32,140 nucleotides of DNA from CAYJBP01 sp964372025 (GCA_964372025.1 CAYJPF010000022.1:1-32140); one strand, 5' to 3'. Shown: positions 7,648 through 15,708, counted from the stretch's first letter. The notes: generated by a model from the sequence alone, not told the origin. Made by a program: numbers and translations.

Positions 7648-7980
7648 CTATTTATGGTTTAGATGACTTATTCCGATATTTAAAATATCTTGAATATGCT
7701 CATCGTCCAAGCTGTAATAAATATTATTTTTATCTTTACGGCTTTTAACAACCTGATTAAGCTTTAATAATTTTAACTGATTAGACACCCGTGGCTGCGA
7801 AACATCCAGTAAGATAGCCAAATCTTTAACACAAATTTCATTATGTAACATGGCCAGTAAAATTTTTATGCGGATAGGCTCGCTAAAGGTTTTGAAGAAA
7901 AAGGCTAAATTTTCGGTAATCGCCTCGTCGGCCATCAGCTCAACTACTTTTTCGGGAGTTTTGCAGCATAGTTTGCTCAT
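7648..7980 (-). CDS. ArsR/SmtB-family metal-responsive repressor
   Basis: A small winged-helix DNA-binding protein that should release DNA when metal binds. I chose the ATG at 7980 (110 residues) because AAGGTGG lies eight bases upstream of it. A GTG four codons earlier is open but badly spaced. The dimer/helix region includes FSEPIRIKIL, and the recognition helix region contains DVSQPRVSNQLKLL. Cys5, Cys6 and Cys50 (in EICVKDL) are likely sensor ligands: Cys50 is at the alpha-3 position used by ArsR/CadC relatives, and the paired Cys near the N-terminus resembles CadC-type sites. It is first in the operon with the efflux permease and is probably autoregulated through the palindrome at 8001-8028. 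Confidence 0.88.
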   Translation of the reverse strand: MSKLCCKTPEKVVELMADEAITENLAFFFKTFSEPIRIKILLAMLHNEICVKDLAILLDVSQPRVSNQLKLLKLNQVVKSRKDKNNIYYSLDDEHIQDILNIGISHLNHK

Positions 7981-8000
7981 TAAACAAACCACCTTTCGAC

Positions 8001-8028
8001 ATATAACTATATTATGATGTAGTTATAT
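8001..8028. promoter_or_regulatory. ArsR-type operator
   Basis: ATATAACTA (8001-8009) and TAGTTATAT (8020-8028) are perfect inverted arms with a ten-base spacer, the wide-spaced geometry used by ArsR/SmtB repressors. The site overlaps the -10 (8032-8027) and the expected start of the arsR transcript. Confidence 0.65.
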
Positions 8029-8055
8029 ATTATTCGATTTTAAGCTATTTGTCAA
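8027..8055 (-). promoter_or_regulatory. Promoter of arsR-permease operon
   Basis: On the minus strand: -35 TTGACA (8055-8050), a 17-base spacer and -10 TAATAT (8032-8027). It is overlapped by the 8001-8028 palindrome. Confidence 0.7.
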
Positions 8056-8122
8056 GTATTTTCAAGAAAAACTTTAGCCATTAGTTTTTATAAAATAAAC
8101 TTGACAAATCAAATCAAATATG

Positions 8123-8154
8123 ATAACCTTGTTATGAAAAATAAGCTTGTTATG
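8123..8154. promoter_or_regulatory. Two tandem operator-like palindromes before tetR
   Basis: ATAAC-CTT-GTTAT (8123-8135) is a perfect palindrome, and ATAAG-CTT-GTTAT (8141-8153) repeats it with one change, 18 bases further on. They lie just before the chosen tetR start and just after a TTGACA at 8101-8106, so they probably mediate autoregulation. I could not place a convincing -10. Confidence 0.5.
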
Positions 8155-8166
8155 CGAGGTGATGTT

Positions 8167-8772
8167 GTGAGCTATTCTTCAGAGCTAACCAAAGAGCGCA
8201 TAATGGCCTGCGCTAAAGAGGAATTCCTGCAAAAGGGCTTTACCAATGCCAATTTGCGAGAAATTGCCAACAAGGCCAAGGCCACAACAGGCGCTGTTTA
8301 CAATCACTTCCAGGGCAAAGATGGCCTGTTTGAAGCATTAGTTGGTGAATTTGCCGCCAATTTGCTGGCCTTATATCAAAAAGCCCATCAGGAAGTGGAA
8401 GGCGAGTACGACTTCGACAGTGCCGATATCAGCGAAAATATGGGCAAAGGCACAAATTTAATTTTGGAGTATCTCTATGCCGATTTTGAGCTATCAAAAT
8501 TACTGTTCTGCTGCTCGGCCGGCACAAAATACGAAAAATTTGTCGATGATTTAATCGAAATTGAAGAAAAATCTTCGCTTGATTTTATGGCCAATGATAA
8601 TTTTAAGCCAACTAAGATCAATAAGTTTTTTGTCCATGTTATTGCCACATCGGGGCTTAATAATATGCTGGAGGCCATTCATCACGATTTGCCTAAAGCG
8701 GAAGCCCTTGAATATATCGGCAAAATTCAGCGATTTTATTATGCCGGAACTAAAGAAATATTGGGAAATTGA
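8167..8772 (+). CDS. TetR/AcrR-family transcriptional regulator
   Basis: This is a one-component repressor of about 201 residues. The N-terminal helix-turn-helix shows ERIMACAKEEFLQKGF, NLREIANKAKATTGAVYNHF and KDGLFEALV, the classical TetR pattern. The C-terminal ligand domain is not assignable. The frame is open from 8101, but the upstream part covers a TTGACA and the two palindromes, so I prefer the GTG at 8167 with AGGTG five bases before it. ATG at 8152 or 8134 is possible. It precedes the ABC pair and is separated from it by a hairpin terminator, so it probably controls that pair. The ligand is unknown. Confidence 0.85.
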   Translation: MSYSSELTKERIMACAKEEFLQKGFTNANLREIANKAKATTGAVYNHFQGKDGLFEALVGEFAANLLALYQKAHQEVEGEYDFDSADISENMGKGTNLILEYLYADFELSKLLFCCSAGTKYEKFVDDLIEIEEKSSLDFMANDNFKPTKINKFFVHVIATSGLNNMLEAIHHDLPKAEALEYIGKIQRFYYAGTKEILGN

Positions 8773-8784
8773 TTTAGCTTGTTT

Positions 8785-8816
8785 AAAATATTGGGGTAAA
8801 AGCCCCGATATTTTTT
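8785..8816 (+). terminator. Terminator or attenuator between tetR and the ABC pair
   Basis: AAAATAT-T-GGGG (8785-8796) pairs with CCCC-G-ATATTTT (8803-8814), with one T-G pair and a six-base loop, and runs into a T-tract. It ends ten bases before the metal-type palindrome. Confidence 0.7.
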
Positions 8817-8825
8817 GCAGATTAA

Positions 8826-8841
8826 ATTAGTTAAAACTAAC
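8826..8841. promoter_or_regulatory. Metal-type operator before the ABC pair
   Basis: ATTAGTTAAAACTAAC contains the same 14-base core, TTAGTTAAAACTAA, as the znuA operator at 1103-1116. It lies 29 bases before the ABC start codon. I could not assign a clear -35/-10 here. Confidence 0.55.
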
Positions 8842-8869
8842 TAAAGTAAACCATGACAAGGAGCTTTCT

Positions 8870-10645
8870 ATGGAAAAGAAAAAATCACTGCTAGCCAAGC
8901 TAAACAGCTTTGCCGGCGGCTATCAGCATCTTATCAGCCTAGGCATGATTTTATCAGGCATCAGTGCGGTAATGACCTTGCTACCCATCATCTTTATTTA
9001 CAGGGGTGTTAGCGAAATTATCGCCATTTACCCCCATATCACCCTCACTTCTACCATTATTAGCAATGCCTGGCTGGCCGCCCTCTCGGCAATTGGGGCT
9101 ATGCTTATCTATTTAATTGCCCTAATGTGTACCCATATTGCCGCCTATCGGATTGCCAAAAATATACGCAAAACCGCCCTTAATCATATCATGAGCTTGC
9201 CCTTAGGCTTTTTTAGCAATATGGGCAGCGGCAAGCTGCGCCGGATAATTAATGATAGCGCCGCTGCCACCGAAACCTATCTGGCTCATCAATTGCCCGA
9301 TTTAGTAGGGGCCTATACCACGCCAATTGCCGTGCTAATCGTGCTGTTTATCTTCGATTGGCGGCTGGGCTTGATTAGCCTTATCCCACTTGCTTTGGCG
9401 GCAGTTTCGATGATGTCGGGGATGCTAAAAGGCCAGGCGGAGAGGATACAGCAATATCAATCGGCGCTGGAAAATATGAATAATGAAGCCACCGAATATG
9501 TGCGTGGCATCCCGGTGGTCAAAACTTTTAATCAATCGGTGTTTTCCTTCGAGCGCTTTCATAATGTGATCACTACTTATAAAAGCTATGTTTCTCAATA
9601 TGCCTATAATATGCGGCTGCCGATGACCATGTTCCAGGTCTTTTTAGCCAGCACACCGATATTTTTGGTGCTATCTGCTATCTTTATGATCACAGGTGAG
9701 AGCAGTATGACAGAGTTTTTCCTCAGCTTTTTCTTCTACCTAATTTTCACGCCGATAGCTTCGCTGATGCTGATGAAAATTATGTGGGTAGGCCAACACA
9801 CCATGTTAGCAGGCGATGCCCTAAATCGAATCGAGAACCTACTGAAAGAACAGCCCCTTATCAAACCAAGCTCGCCCCAATCGCCGCAAAGTGCCGATAT
9901 TATGCTGGAAAACGTGTCCTTTGCCTATTCCGGTACCGATAAAAAAGCGGTAGATAATGTGAATATCGAGATTAAGCAGGGGCAAACCGTGGCCTTTGTG
10001 GGCCCATCGGGCGGCGGTAAAACCACGCTGGCTACTCTAATCCCCCGCTTTTGGGATGTGGATAATGGCACGGTAAAAGTCGGCGGTATTGATGTGCGAA
10101 ATATCGAAAATAGCGAGCTGATGGAAAATATCTCCTTCGTTTTCCAAAATACCAATCTCTATAAGGCCAGCATTTTAGATAATCTGCGCGAGGGCAAGCC
10201 CGATGCCACAATCGAAGAAGTAAACAAGGCCTTAAAGGCCGCCCGTTGCGAGGATATTATTGCCAAGCTACCCCATGGTCTTGATACGGTTTACGGCACA
10301 AAAGGTGTTTATCTCTCCGGCGGCGAGGCGCAGCGTATTGCCTTAGCCAGAGCAATTTTGCGTGATGCCCCAATTATCCTGCTCGATGAAGCAACCGCCT
10401 TTGCCGACCCGGAAAACGAGCATCAAATCCAGCTGGCCTTTAATGAGCTTACCAAAGGCAAAACGGTTTTGATGATAGCGCATAGGCTATCCACCACCAA
10501 AAATGCCGACTTAATCTATGTAATAGCCGAGGGCAAAGTGGCAGAACAAGGCACGCATAGTCAGCTTATCGCCCAAAATGGGCTCTATAGCCAAATGTGG
10601 GCAGAATACAATCAAGCATTTATCTGGAATGAGGTGAGCGCCTAA
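8870..10645 (+). CDS. Heterodimeric ABC transporter, fused membrane/ATPase subunit 1
   Basis: This 591-residue half-transporter has a six-helix membrane domain (about residues 20-310), with the coupling region FFSNMGSGKLRRIINDS, and a C-terminal ATPase. The ATPase has Walker A GPSGGGKTT (about 378), Q-loop VFQNTN, signature LSGGEAQR (about 481), Walker B ILLDEATA and switch His in IAHRLST. The D-loop reads AFADPENE instead of the usual SALD. The architecture is shared by drug exporters and by YbtPQ/IrtAB-type siderophore importers. The metal-type operator upstream favours a metallophore role, but this is inference. Its TAA overlaps the next ATG (TAATG), so the partners are coupled. AGGAG precedes the ATG. 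Confidence 0.88.
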   Translation: MEKKKSLLAKLNSFAGGYQHLISLGMILSGISAVMTLLPIIFIYRGVSEIIAIYPHITLTSTIISNAWLAALSAIGAMLIYLIALMCTHIAAYRIAKNIRKTALNHIMSLPLGFFSNMGSGKLRRIINDSAAATETYLAHQLPDLVGAYTTPIAVLIVLFIFDWRLGLISLIPLALAAVSMMSGMLKGQAERIQQYQSALENMNNEATEYVRGIPVVKTFNQSVFSFERFHNVITTYKSYVSQYAYNMRLPMTMFQVFLASTPIFLVLSAIFMITGESSMTEFFLSFFFYLIFTPIASLMLMKIMWVGQHTMLAGDALNRIENLLKEQPLIKPSSPQSPQSADIMLENVSFAYSGTDKKAVDNVNIEIKQGQTVAFVGPSGGGKTTLATLIPRFWDVDNGTVKVGGIDVRNIENSELMENISFVFQNTNLYKASILDNLREGKPDATIEEVNKALKAARCEDIIAKLPHGLDTVYGTKGVYLSGGEAQRIALARAILRDAPIILLDEATAFADPENEHQIQLAFNELTKGKTVLMIAHRLSTTKNADLIYVIAEGKVAEQGTHSQLIAQNGLYSQMWAEYNQAFIWNEVSA

Positions 10646-12390
10646 TGAAAACGTATTTACAAAAAACCTTCGCCCTAACCAAGCTTGGGGCAAGCGAGCT
10701 GCTAAAGGCCAGCATTATCACGGTTTTTATCAATATAGCCATTATGGCTATTAGCGCTATAGCCTATTATTTTATCCAAGATACCCTGCTGCCGATTCTA
10801 GCAGGTACAGCCCCGGTTTATACGATTTTGGTCTATCTGGGCTATGCAATTTTTATCTTCCTTTTGCTGGCCGTGCTCTATTATTTCCAGTACAATTTCT
10901 GCTTTATTTCGGCCTATGACGAAAGTGCCAATATGCGCATTTCCCTGGCCGAAACCCTGCGCAAGCTGCCCCTTTCCTTCTTCGGCAAAAAGGATTTAGC
11001 CGATCTTACCACCACCATCATGAATGATGTGACGATGATGGAAAATGCCTTTTCCCATTTTATCCCCAACTTTATCGGCTCAATTATCTCCACCACAATT
11101 ATGGGTATTGCCATGTTTGCCTTCGATTGGCGGCTGGCGCTTGCCCTTACCTGGGTAATCCCGGTATCGTTTTTGCTCTGTATTGCCACCAAAAAATTGC
11201 AGGATTATTTTACGCTCAAAACCAAAACCATTCAGCTAACCTATCTTGATAAAATTCAAGAGTGTTTGGAAAATGTTAAGGATATCAAAGCCAATAATCG
11301 CGAAAAAGCCCATCTGGATATTATGGATAATCATTTTGATAACCATGAAAAAGCCAGCATCAAGGCCGAATTTATCACCGGCACATTTGTAAATTTAGCG
11401 CAGATGATACTTAAAGTAGGCATCGCCACCACGATGATAGTAGGGGCAAGCCTGCTGGCTACAGGCGAAATAACGCTACTAACCTTGATCGTATTTTTGA
11501 TGATAGCCGCCCGAATTTATGATCCGCTGGCCGGGGCGCTGGTTAATCTAGCAGGGATATTCATTTCCTTAAAAAGCGTGGAGCGGATGAAGGAGTTTGA
11601 GAGTACCAAAATCCAAACCGGGCAGGAACAAATGTCGCCTAAGGGCTATGATATCAATTTTGACAATGTTCAATTTAGCTATGATAGCAGCGAAACGGTG
11701 CTAAATGGGGTTAGCTTTACCGCTAAGCAGGGCGAGATTACCGCCCTGGTTGGCCCTTCGGGCGGCGGCAAAAGCACCGCAATGAAGCTGGCCGCCCGCT
11801 TTTGGGATATCGATAGCGGCAAAATCAGCATCGGTGGCGAGGATGTGCATGGCATCGAGCCGGAAACGCTGCTTAAAAATATCTCTATCGTTTTCCAGGA
11901 TGTAACCCTGTTTAATAATACGGTGCTGGAAAATATCCGTATCGGCCGTAAAGGGGCTAGCGATGACGAGGTTATCGCAGCCGCCCAAAATGCCCAGTGC
12001 CACGACTTTATTATGGCCATGCCCGAGGGCTATAATACCTTAATTGGTGAAAACGGCTCTAAACTTTCCGGCGGCGAGCGGCAAAGATTATCCATTGCCC
12101 GGGCTTTGCTTAAAGATGCGCCGATTGTGCTTTTGGATGAAGCCACATCTTCGCTGGATATTCAAAACGAAAGCGCCGTACAGCAGGCCATTGCCCGGCT
12201 GACCAAGGATAAAACAGTTATCGTAATCGCCCACAGGATGCGGACTATAGCCGGGGCGCATAAAATTGTGCTGCTTAAAGAGGGCAAAGTGGCGGCCGAG
12301 GGCAGGCATAGCGAGCTGCTTGCCCAATCGGCCGATTATGCCAATATGATTATGCTACAAACCGAGAGCATCAATTGGGTGCTGGCCTAA
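10645..12390 (+). CDS. Heterodimeric ABC transporter, fused membrane/ATPase subunit 2
   Basis: This is the 581-residue partner of the preceding half-transporter. The membrane domain covers about residues 20-310 (FFGKKDLADLTTTIMNDV is the coupling segment). The ATPase has Walker A GPSGGGKST (about 370), VFQDVT, signature LSGGERQR (about 474), Walker B VLLDEATSSLD and IAHRMRT. Unlike subunit 1 it has a canonical D-loop, so the two ATP sites are not equivalent, as is common in heterodimers. A hairpin and the methyltransferase gene follow. Substrate and direction cannot be read from the sequence alone. Confidence 0.88.
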   Translation: MKTYLQKTFALTKLGASELLKASIITVFINIAIMAISAIAYYFIQDTLLPILAGTAPVYTILVYLGYAIFIFLLLAVLYYFQYNFCFISAYDESANMRISLAETLRKLPLSFFGKKDLADLTTTIMNDVTMMENAFSHFIPNFIGSIISTTIMGIAMFAFDWRLALALTWVIPVSFLLCIATKKLQDYFTLKTKTIQLTYLDKIQECLENVKDIKANNREKAHLDIMDNHFDNHEKASIKAEFITGTFVNLAQMILKVGIATTMIVGASLLATGEITLLTLIVFLMIAARIYDPLAGALVNLAGIFISLKSVERMKEFESTKIQTGQEQMSPKGYDINFDNVQFSYDSSETVLNGVSFTAKQGEITALVGPSGGGKSTAMKLAARFWDIDSGKISIGGEDVHGIEPETLLKNISIVFQDVTLFNNTVLENIRIGRKGASDDEVIAAAQNAQCHDFIMAMPEGYNTLIGENGSKLSGGERQRLSIARALLKDAPIVLLDEATSSLDIQNESAVQQAIARLTKDKTVIVIAHRMRTIAGAHKIVLLKEGKVAAEGRHSELLAQSADYANMIMLQTESINWVLA

Positions 12391-12399
12391 ACTGTTCAG

Positions 12400-12432
12400 T
12401 CAAGAGGTAGTAAAAAAAATGCTACCTCTTGA
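12400..12432 (+). terminator. Hairpin after the ABC pair
   Basis: TCAAGAGGTAG (12400-12410) pairs perfectly with CTACCTCTTGA (12422-12432). Only ATTAAATTT follows, so termination would be partial. It may reduce read-through into the methyltransferase gene, or protect the upstream mRNA end. Confidence 0.5.
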
Positions 12433-12453
12433 TTAAATTTATAAGGAGAAAAT

Positions 12454-13110
12454 ATGGCCGATAAAATTCAAAATTCCTATAAATCCTCAAAAAATTTCTA
12501 TGATGCGGTGATCACCCATAAAAGCTGGTGGAGCAGGCTTTATGCAAAGATAATTTGGCAGGGTGCGGATAATAATATAATCGCCGCCAAATTGCTGGCT
12601 AAAATCCCTGCTGATTTTAGCGGCAAAATGCTTGATCTGCCGGTTGGCACGGGCATATTCACGCACGAAAAATACCGCAACCTAAAAAAGGCCGAGATAA
12701 TTTGCCTTGATTATAGCGAAGATATGCTAAGCATCGCCAGAGAGCGCCTTAGTGGCGAGCATATCAAACTTAAACAAGGCGATGTGGCTGATTTGCCATT
12801 TGCCGATCAAAGCTTTGATATCATTTTCAGCATGAATGGTTTTCATGTTTTCCCGGATAAAGACAAGGCTTGGGCGGAAATGACAAGAGTGCTTAAAAAA
12901 GATGGCTTGTTCCTGGTCAGCTGCTATATCGAGGGCAAAGGGCGGCTTGCCGATTTTTTTGCTAAAAAAATCTTGGCTAAAAAGGGTTGGCTATCGGTTC
13001 CGTTTGATAGTGAAGAAGCTATTAAGCAGCGCCTGGCCCAGGATTTTGAGCTGGATTTTTTCGATTGCCAGGGTTCGCTGATTTATTTTGGGGCAAGGAA
13101 GGTGCGATAA
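12454..13110 (+). CDS. Class I SAM-dependent methyltransferase
   Basis: A 218-residue soluble enzyme of the Methyltransf_11 type. Motif I is MLDLPVGTGIF, with a proline where a glycine/cysteine is usual. The acidic ribose-contact residue is in ICLDYSEDML, and motif II/III is GDVADLPFADQSFDIIF. The late KKDGLFLV strand completes the Rossmann fold. The acceptor substrate is not predictable. It lies 63 bases after the ABC pair, with its own AAGGAG site and only a weak hairpin between. It may share the transcript, and could modify the transported compound or the membrane target. Confidence 0.8.
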   Translation: MADKIQNSYKSSKNFYDAVITHKSWWSRLYAKIIWQGADNNIIAAKLLAKIPADFSGKMLDLPVGTGIFTHEKYRNLKKAEIICLDYSEDMLSIARERLSGEHIKLKQGDVADLPFADQSFDIIFSMNGFHVFPDKDKAWAEMTRVLKKDGLFLVSCYIEGKGRLADFFAKKILAKKGWLSVPFDSEEAIKQRLAQDFELDFFDCQGSLIYFGARKVR

Positions 13111-13404
13111 TAATAGATGGCTAATAAAACGCTAAGGTGTCTTGTAAACTTGCGATTGTTGCAAGGAGGAAAATAATCCCTTTTAATATAGGCTACCTTG
13201 TGGCTTCTCTTTTTTAGCTTTAGGGAGTATGCTATCCAAAGGCAACATATCATTATCAGTACTAAAGCTTACAAATATCCTAATATAACTGTCAGGTTCT
13301 TTGTGGGACTTTGGTAATAATGTTGAAAATATTATTAGCTTAGGATTATGATTATATTTTGCTAGCGATAATCAATAGCTAATTATCATAAAAATCATCT
13401 TAAA
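13111..13404. other. Intergenic stretch, no convincing gene
   Basis: The stretch separates the methyltransferase from the MarR terminator hairpin. On the minus strand 13371-13183 is open for about 62 codons with protein-like composition (LLPKSHKEPDSYIRIF, then LPLDSILPKAKKEKPQ) but has no start codon. It may be a gene remnant or chance. AAGGAGG at 13162-13168 has no start codon after it. Confidence 0.3.
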
Positions 13405-13444
13405 AAGGGGCTATCGCAAATAAAACTATTTGCGATAGCCCCTT
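13405..13444. repeat. Recurrent intergenic hairpin, copy 1
   Basis: A perfect 18-bp stem (13405-13422 with 13427-13444) and a four-base loop. The arm is AAGGGGCTATCGCAAATA. It starts nine bases beyond the marR stop, where it can serve as a terminator. Closely related copies are at 18070-18110, 22510-22545 and 28520-28557, with a split copy at 17914-18110. Confidence 0.85.
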
Positions 13445-13452
13445 ATGTATAA

Positions 13453-13935
13453 TTATTCTTTATTTACGGATAAAACACCATTTTCGAAGGATTTGCTATA
13501 ATTACTGATCACTTTAAAAAAGCTATCGATATCTGCGGGGCTGCAATTTGCAAGCAGCTCCCGGTAAAGGGCTATATAGGCTTTTTTATCATGCTCGCGA
13601 TGGCCTAAGCTTAAGGCTTGGCCTTCGGCTGTTGCATAAAGACGTACTATTTTTTTATTATCAATATCAAATTCGCGGTATATTAAGCCTTTTTTCTCCA
13701 GCTTATTTACAATTTGCGATACAGCGCCTTTACTGCGAATAGATTCATTAGCCATGGTGGTAATATTAATGCCCGGGTTTTGGTCGATATAATCTAAAGT
13801 ATGCGCCTCTACACGGGTTATGGCCAGGCCGCTCTCGTCGTATTCGCGGGCAATTAAATCATAGGTTTTGCATAAAACTACAAAATTATATACATTGTCA
13901 ATATTGGCTCTAAAAAAATCAAAATGCTCCGTCAT
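13453..13935 (-). CDS. MarR-family transcriptional regulator
   Basis: This 160-residue winged-helix dimer has an N-terminal helix region (FDFFRANIDNVYNFVVLC). The helix-turn-helix follows, NITTMANESIRSKGAVSQIVNKLEKKG, and the wing, LIYREFDIDNKKIVRLYATAEG, which is typical of MarR. The ligand is unknown. It is transcribed away from the nucleoside transporter operon, and their promoters face each other across 228 bases, so it may regulate that operon or only itself. AGGTG lies before the ATG. The recurrent hairpin closes the gene. Confidence 0.88.
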   Translation of the reverse strand: MTEHFDFFRANIDNVYNFVVLCKTYDLIAREYDESGLAITRVEAHTLDYIDQNPGINITTMANESIRSKGAVSQIVNKLEKKGLIYREFDIDNKKIVRLYATAEGQALSLGHREHDKKAYIALYRELLANCSPADIDSFFKVISNYSKSFENGVLSVNKE

Positions 13936-13950
13936 CTACACACCTACTTT

Positions 13951-13962
13951 ATTATTAATAAT
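13951..13962. promoter_or_regulatory. Possible MarR operator
   Basis: ATTATTAATAAT is a perfect 12-base palindrome just downstream of the marR -10, a typical autoregulatory position. A wider pair, CTTTATT (13948-13954) and AATAAAG (13980-13986), also flanks the -10. A/T-rich composition makes chance palindromes likely. Confidence 0.3.
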
Positions 13963-13964
13963 TT

Positions 13965-13993
13965 ATTATACCATGAGTGAATAAAGAATACAA
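13965..13993 (-). promoter_or_regulatory. Promoter of marR
   Basis: On the minus strand: -35 TTGTAT (13993-13988), a 17-base spacer and -10 TATAAT (13970-13965). Confidence 0.65.
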
Positions 13994-14063
13994 GTATTAT
14001 TATATACGTTAAAAATTCAATATTTTTATTATTTATTCCCTTTTTAACTAGATTTGCAACCCA

Positions 14064-14092
14064 TTGTAATTAAATGAAAAATATGCTATAAT
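14064..14092 (+). promoter_or_regulatory. Promoter of the nucleoside transporter operon
   Basis: -35 TTGTAA (14064-14069), a 17-base spacer and -10 TATAAT (14087-14092), with an upstream TG (14084-14085) that makes an extended -10. The short leader leaves no room for a known purine riboswitch. Confidence 0.7.
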
Positions 14093-14163
14093 AAACAATA
14101 ACTATCCATTTTTAGCGCAAATTTTTTGGATTTGCCGCTTTATTAAGTTATTAAGGAGGTAAT

Positions 14164-15708
14164 ATGGCTAACACGGATAATCAAGATTATATCGTGGAAA
14201 TGCGGGGCATTACCAAGCGATTTCCCGGAATTATTGCCAATGACAATATATCCTTAAATATCAAAAAGGGGGAGATTTTTGCCATTTTGGGCGAAAACGG
14301 CGCCGGCAAATCCACCTTAATGAGCATTCTATTTGGCATGTACGAGCCGGAAGAAGGCCAAATTTTAATCAATGGCCGCCGGGAAAAAATAAGCTCGCCC
14401 AATTATGCCACAAAATTAAGCATCGGCATGGTGCATCAGCACTTTAAGCTGGTATCTAACTATACAATTAGCGAAAATATTATTATGGGCAATGAGCCCA
14501 AACGCAAATTGGGCGGCCTTTTGCCAATTGTGGATATTAAGGCGGCCAATTTGCGCATTGCCGAGCTATCGCGCCAATATCGGCTGGAAGTGGAGCCTAC
14601 CGCCTTAATCGAAGATATTACCGTGGCCATGCAGCAGCGGGTGGAAATACTTAAAATGCTCTATCGCCAGGCCGAGATTTTGATTTTTGATGAGCCAACA
14701 GCAGTGCTTACACCCCAGGAAATCAGCTATTTGCTCGAGATTTTAAATTCCCTGCGCCAAGGCGGCAAAACGATTATTTTGATTAGCCATAAGCTGGAGG
14801 AAATTAAGCAGGTGGCCGATCGTTGCGCCATTTTGCGACGCGGTAAGCTGGTTGATGTGCTGGATGTTAAGCAAACCGATACCCAAACCATGGCCAATTT
14901 GATGGTGGGGCGCCAGGTGCAATTTGATACCTTTAAGCCGCCGGCTATGCCGGGCGAGCCAATTTTGCAAGTTGAGAATTTAGTCGTAAAAAATAATCTG
15001 GGTTTTGATGCAGTAAACGGCATCAGTTTTGATATTAAAGCCGGCGAAATTTTTGCAGTAGCCGGGGTTTTTGGCAATGGTCAAACCGAGCTAGCCGATG
15101 CCCTTGCCGGCTTAGCGCCTCTTAGCGGTGGCACAATTAAGCTAGATAAGCAAGATATCACCGACGCCGGCGTGCGCCAAAGGATAATCGATGGCATTGC
15201 CTATATCCCCGAAGATAGGCAAAAAGTGGGCTTGGTTTTGGATTTTGATTTGGCCGATAACCTGGCCTTAAAGAATTATTATCAAGAGCCTTTTTGTCAA
15301 AAAGGCATTTTGCATCGCGAGCATTTTTTAAGCTATGGCCAAAAACTGATTGCCGAATATGATATCCGCAGCGCCAATGATACGGCTACTAAGATGCGGT
15401 CGATGTCCGGTGGTAATCAGCAAAAGGCGATTATTGCCAGGGAAATCGAGCTAAATGGGCGGCTGATGATTTTTATGCAGCCCACTCGCGGCCTGGATAT
15501 TGGGGCTATCGAGAATATTCATCGTCAGATTTTGGAGCAAAGGGCCTTGGGCAAGGCTATTTTGCTAATCTCGCTCGAATTGGATGAAATTATGGCTTTA
15601 GCCGATACCATTGCGATTATTTATAATGGCCAATTTGTACGGGTTGATGCCGCCGACCAATTAAGCATGGCCGAGGTGGGCAATTATATGATGGGGGTGA
15701 AGCAATGA
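14164..15708 (+). CDS. nupO: BMP-type nucleoside ABC transporter ATPase (two domains)
   Basis: This 514-residue protein carries two tandem nucleotide-binding domains, as in the RbsA/YufO group that energises nucleoside import. Domain 1 has Walker A GENGAGKST (about 43-51), MVHQHFKLV and Walker B LIFDEPTAVLTP. Its signature region reads ITVAMQQRVEIL, with Ala where Gly is usual. Domain 2 has a degenerate Walker A (GVFGNGQTEL), the typical IPEDRQKVGLV, signature MSGGNQQKAII, and IFMQPTRGLDIGAIE. Such asymmetry is normal for the family. AAGGAGG precedes the ATG. The gene overlaps nupP by ATGA (15705-15708). Confidence 0.88.
   Translation: MANTDNQDYIVEMRGITKRFPGIIANDNISLNIKKGEIFAILGENGAGKSTLMSILFGMYEPEEGQILINGRREKISSPNYATKLSIGMVHQHFKLVSNYTISENIIMGNEPKRKLGGLLPIVDIKAANLRIAELSRQYRLEVEPTALIEDITVAMQQRVEILKMLYRQAEILIFDEPTAVLTPQEISYLLEILNSLRQGGKTIILISHKLEEIKQVADRCAILRRGKLVDVLDVKQTDTQTMANLMVGRQVQFDTFKPPAMPGEPILQVENLVVKNNLGFDAVNGISFDIKAGEIFAVAGVFGNGQTELADALAGLAPLSGGTIKLDKQDITDAGVRQRIIDGIAYIPEDRQKVGLVLDFDLADNLALKNYYQEPFCQKGILHREHFLSYGQKLIAEYDIRSANDTATKMRSMSGGNQQKAIIAREIELNGRLMIFMQPTRGLDIGAIENIHRQILEQRALGKAILLISLELDEIMALADTIAIIYNGQFVRVDAADQLSMAEVGNYMMGVKQ

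Noticed and set aside
8101..8166. Upstream extension of the tetR frame
   Set aside because: It contains a TTGACA and two operator-like palindromes and lacks a ribosome site.
14093..14160. Purine or preQ1 riboswitch before the nucleoside importer
   Set aside because: The leader is only about 60 bases, and no conserved core or hairpin set was recognised.
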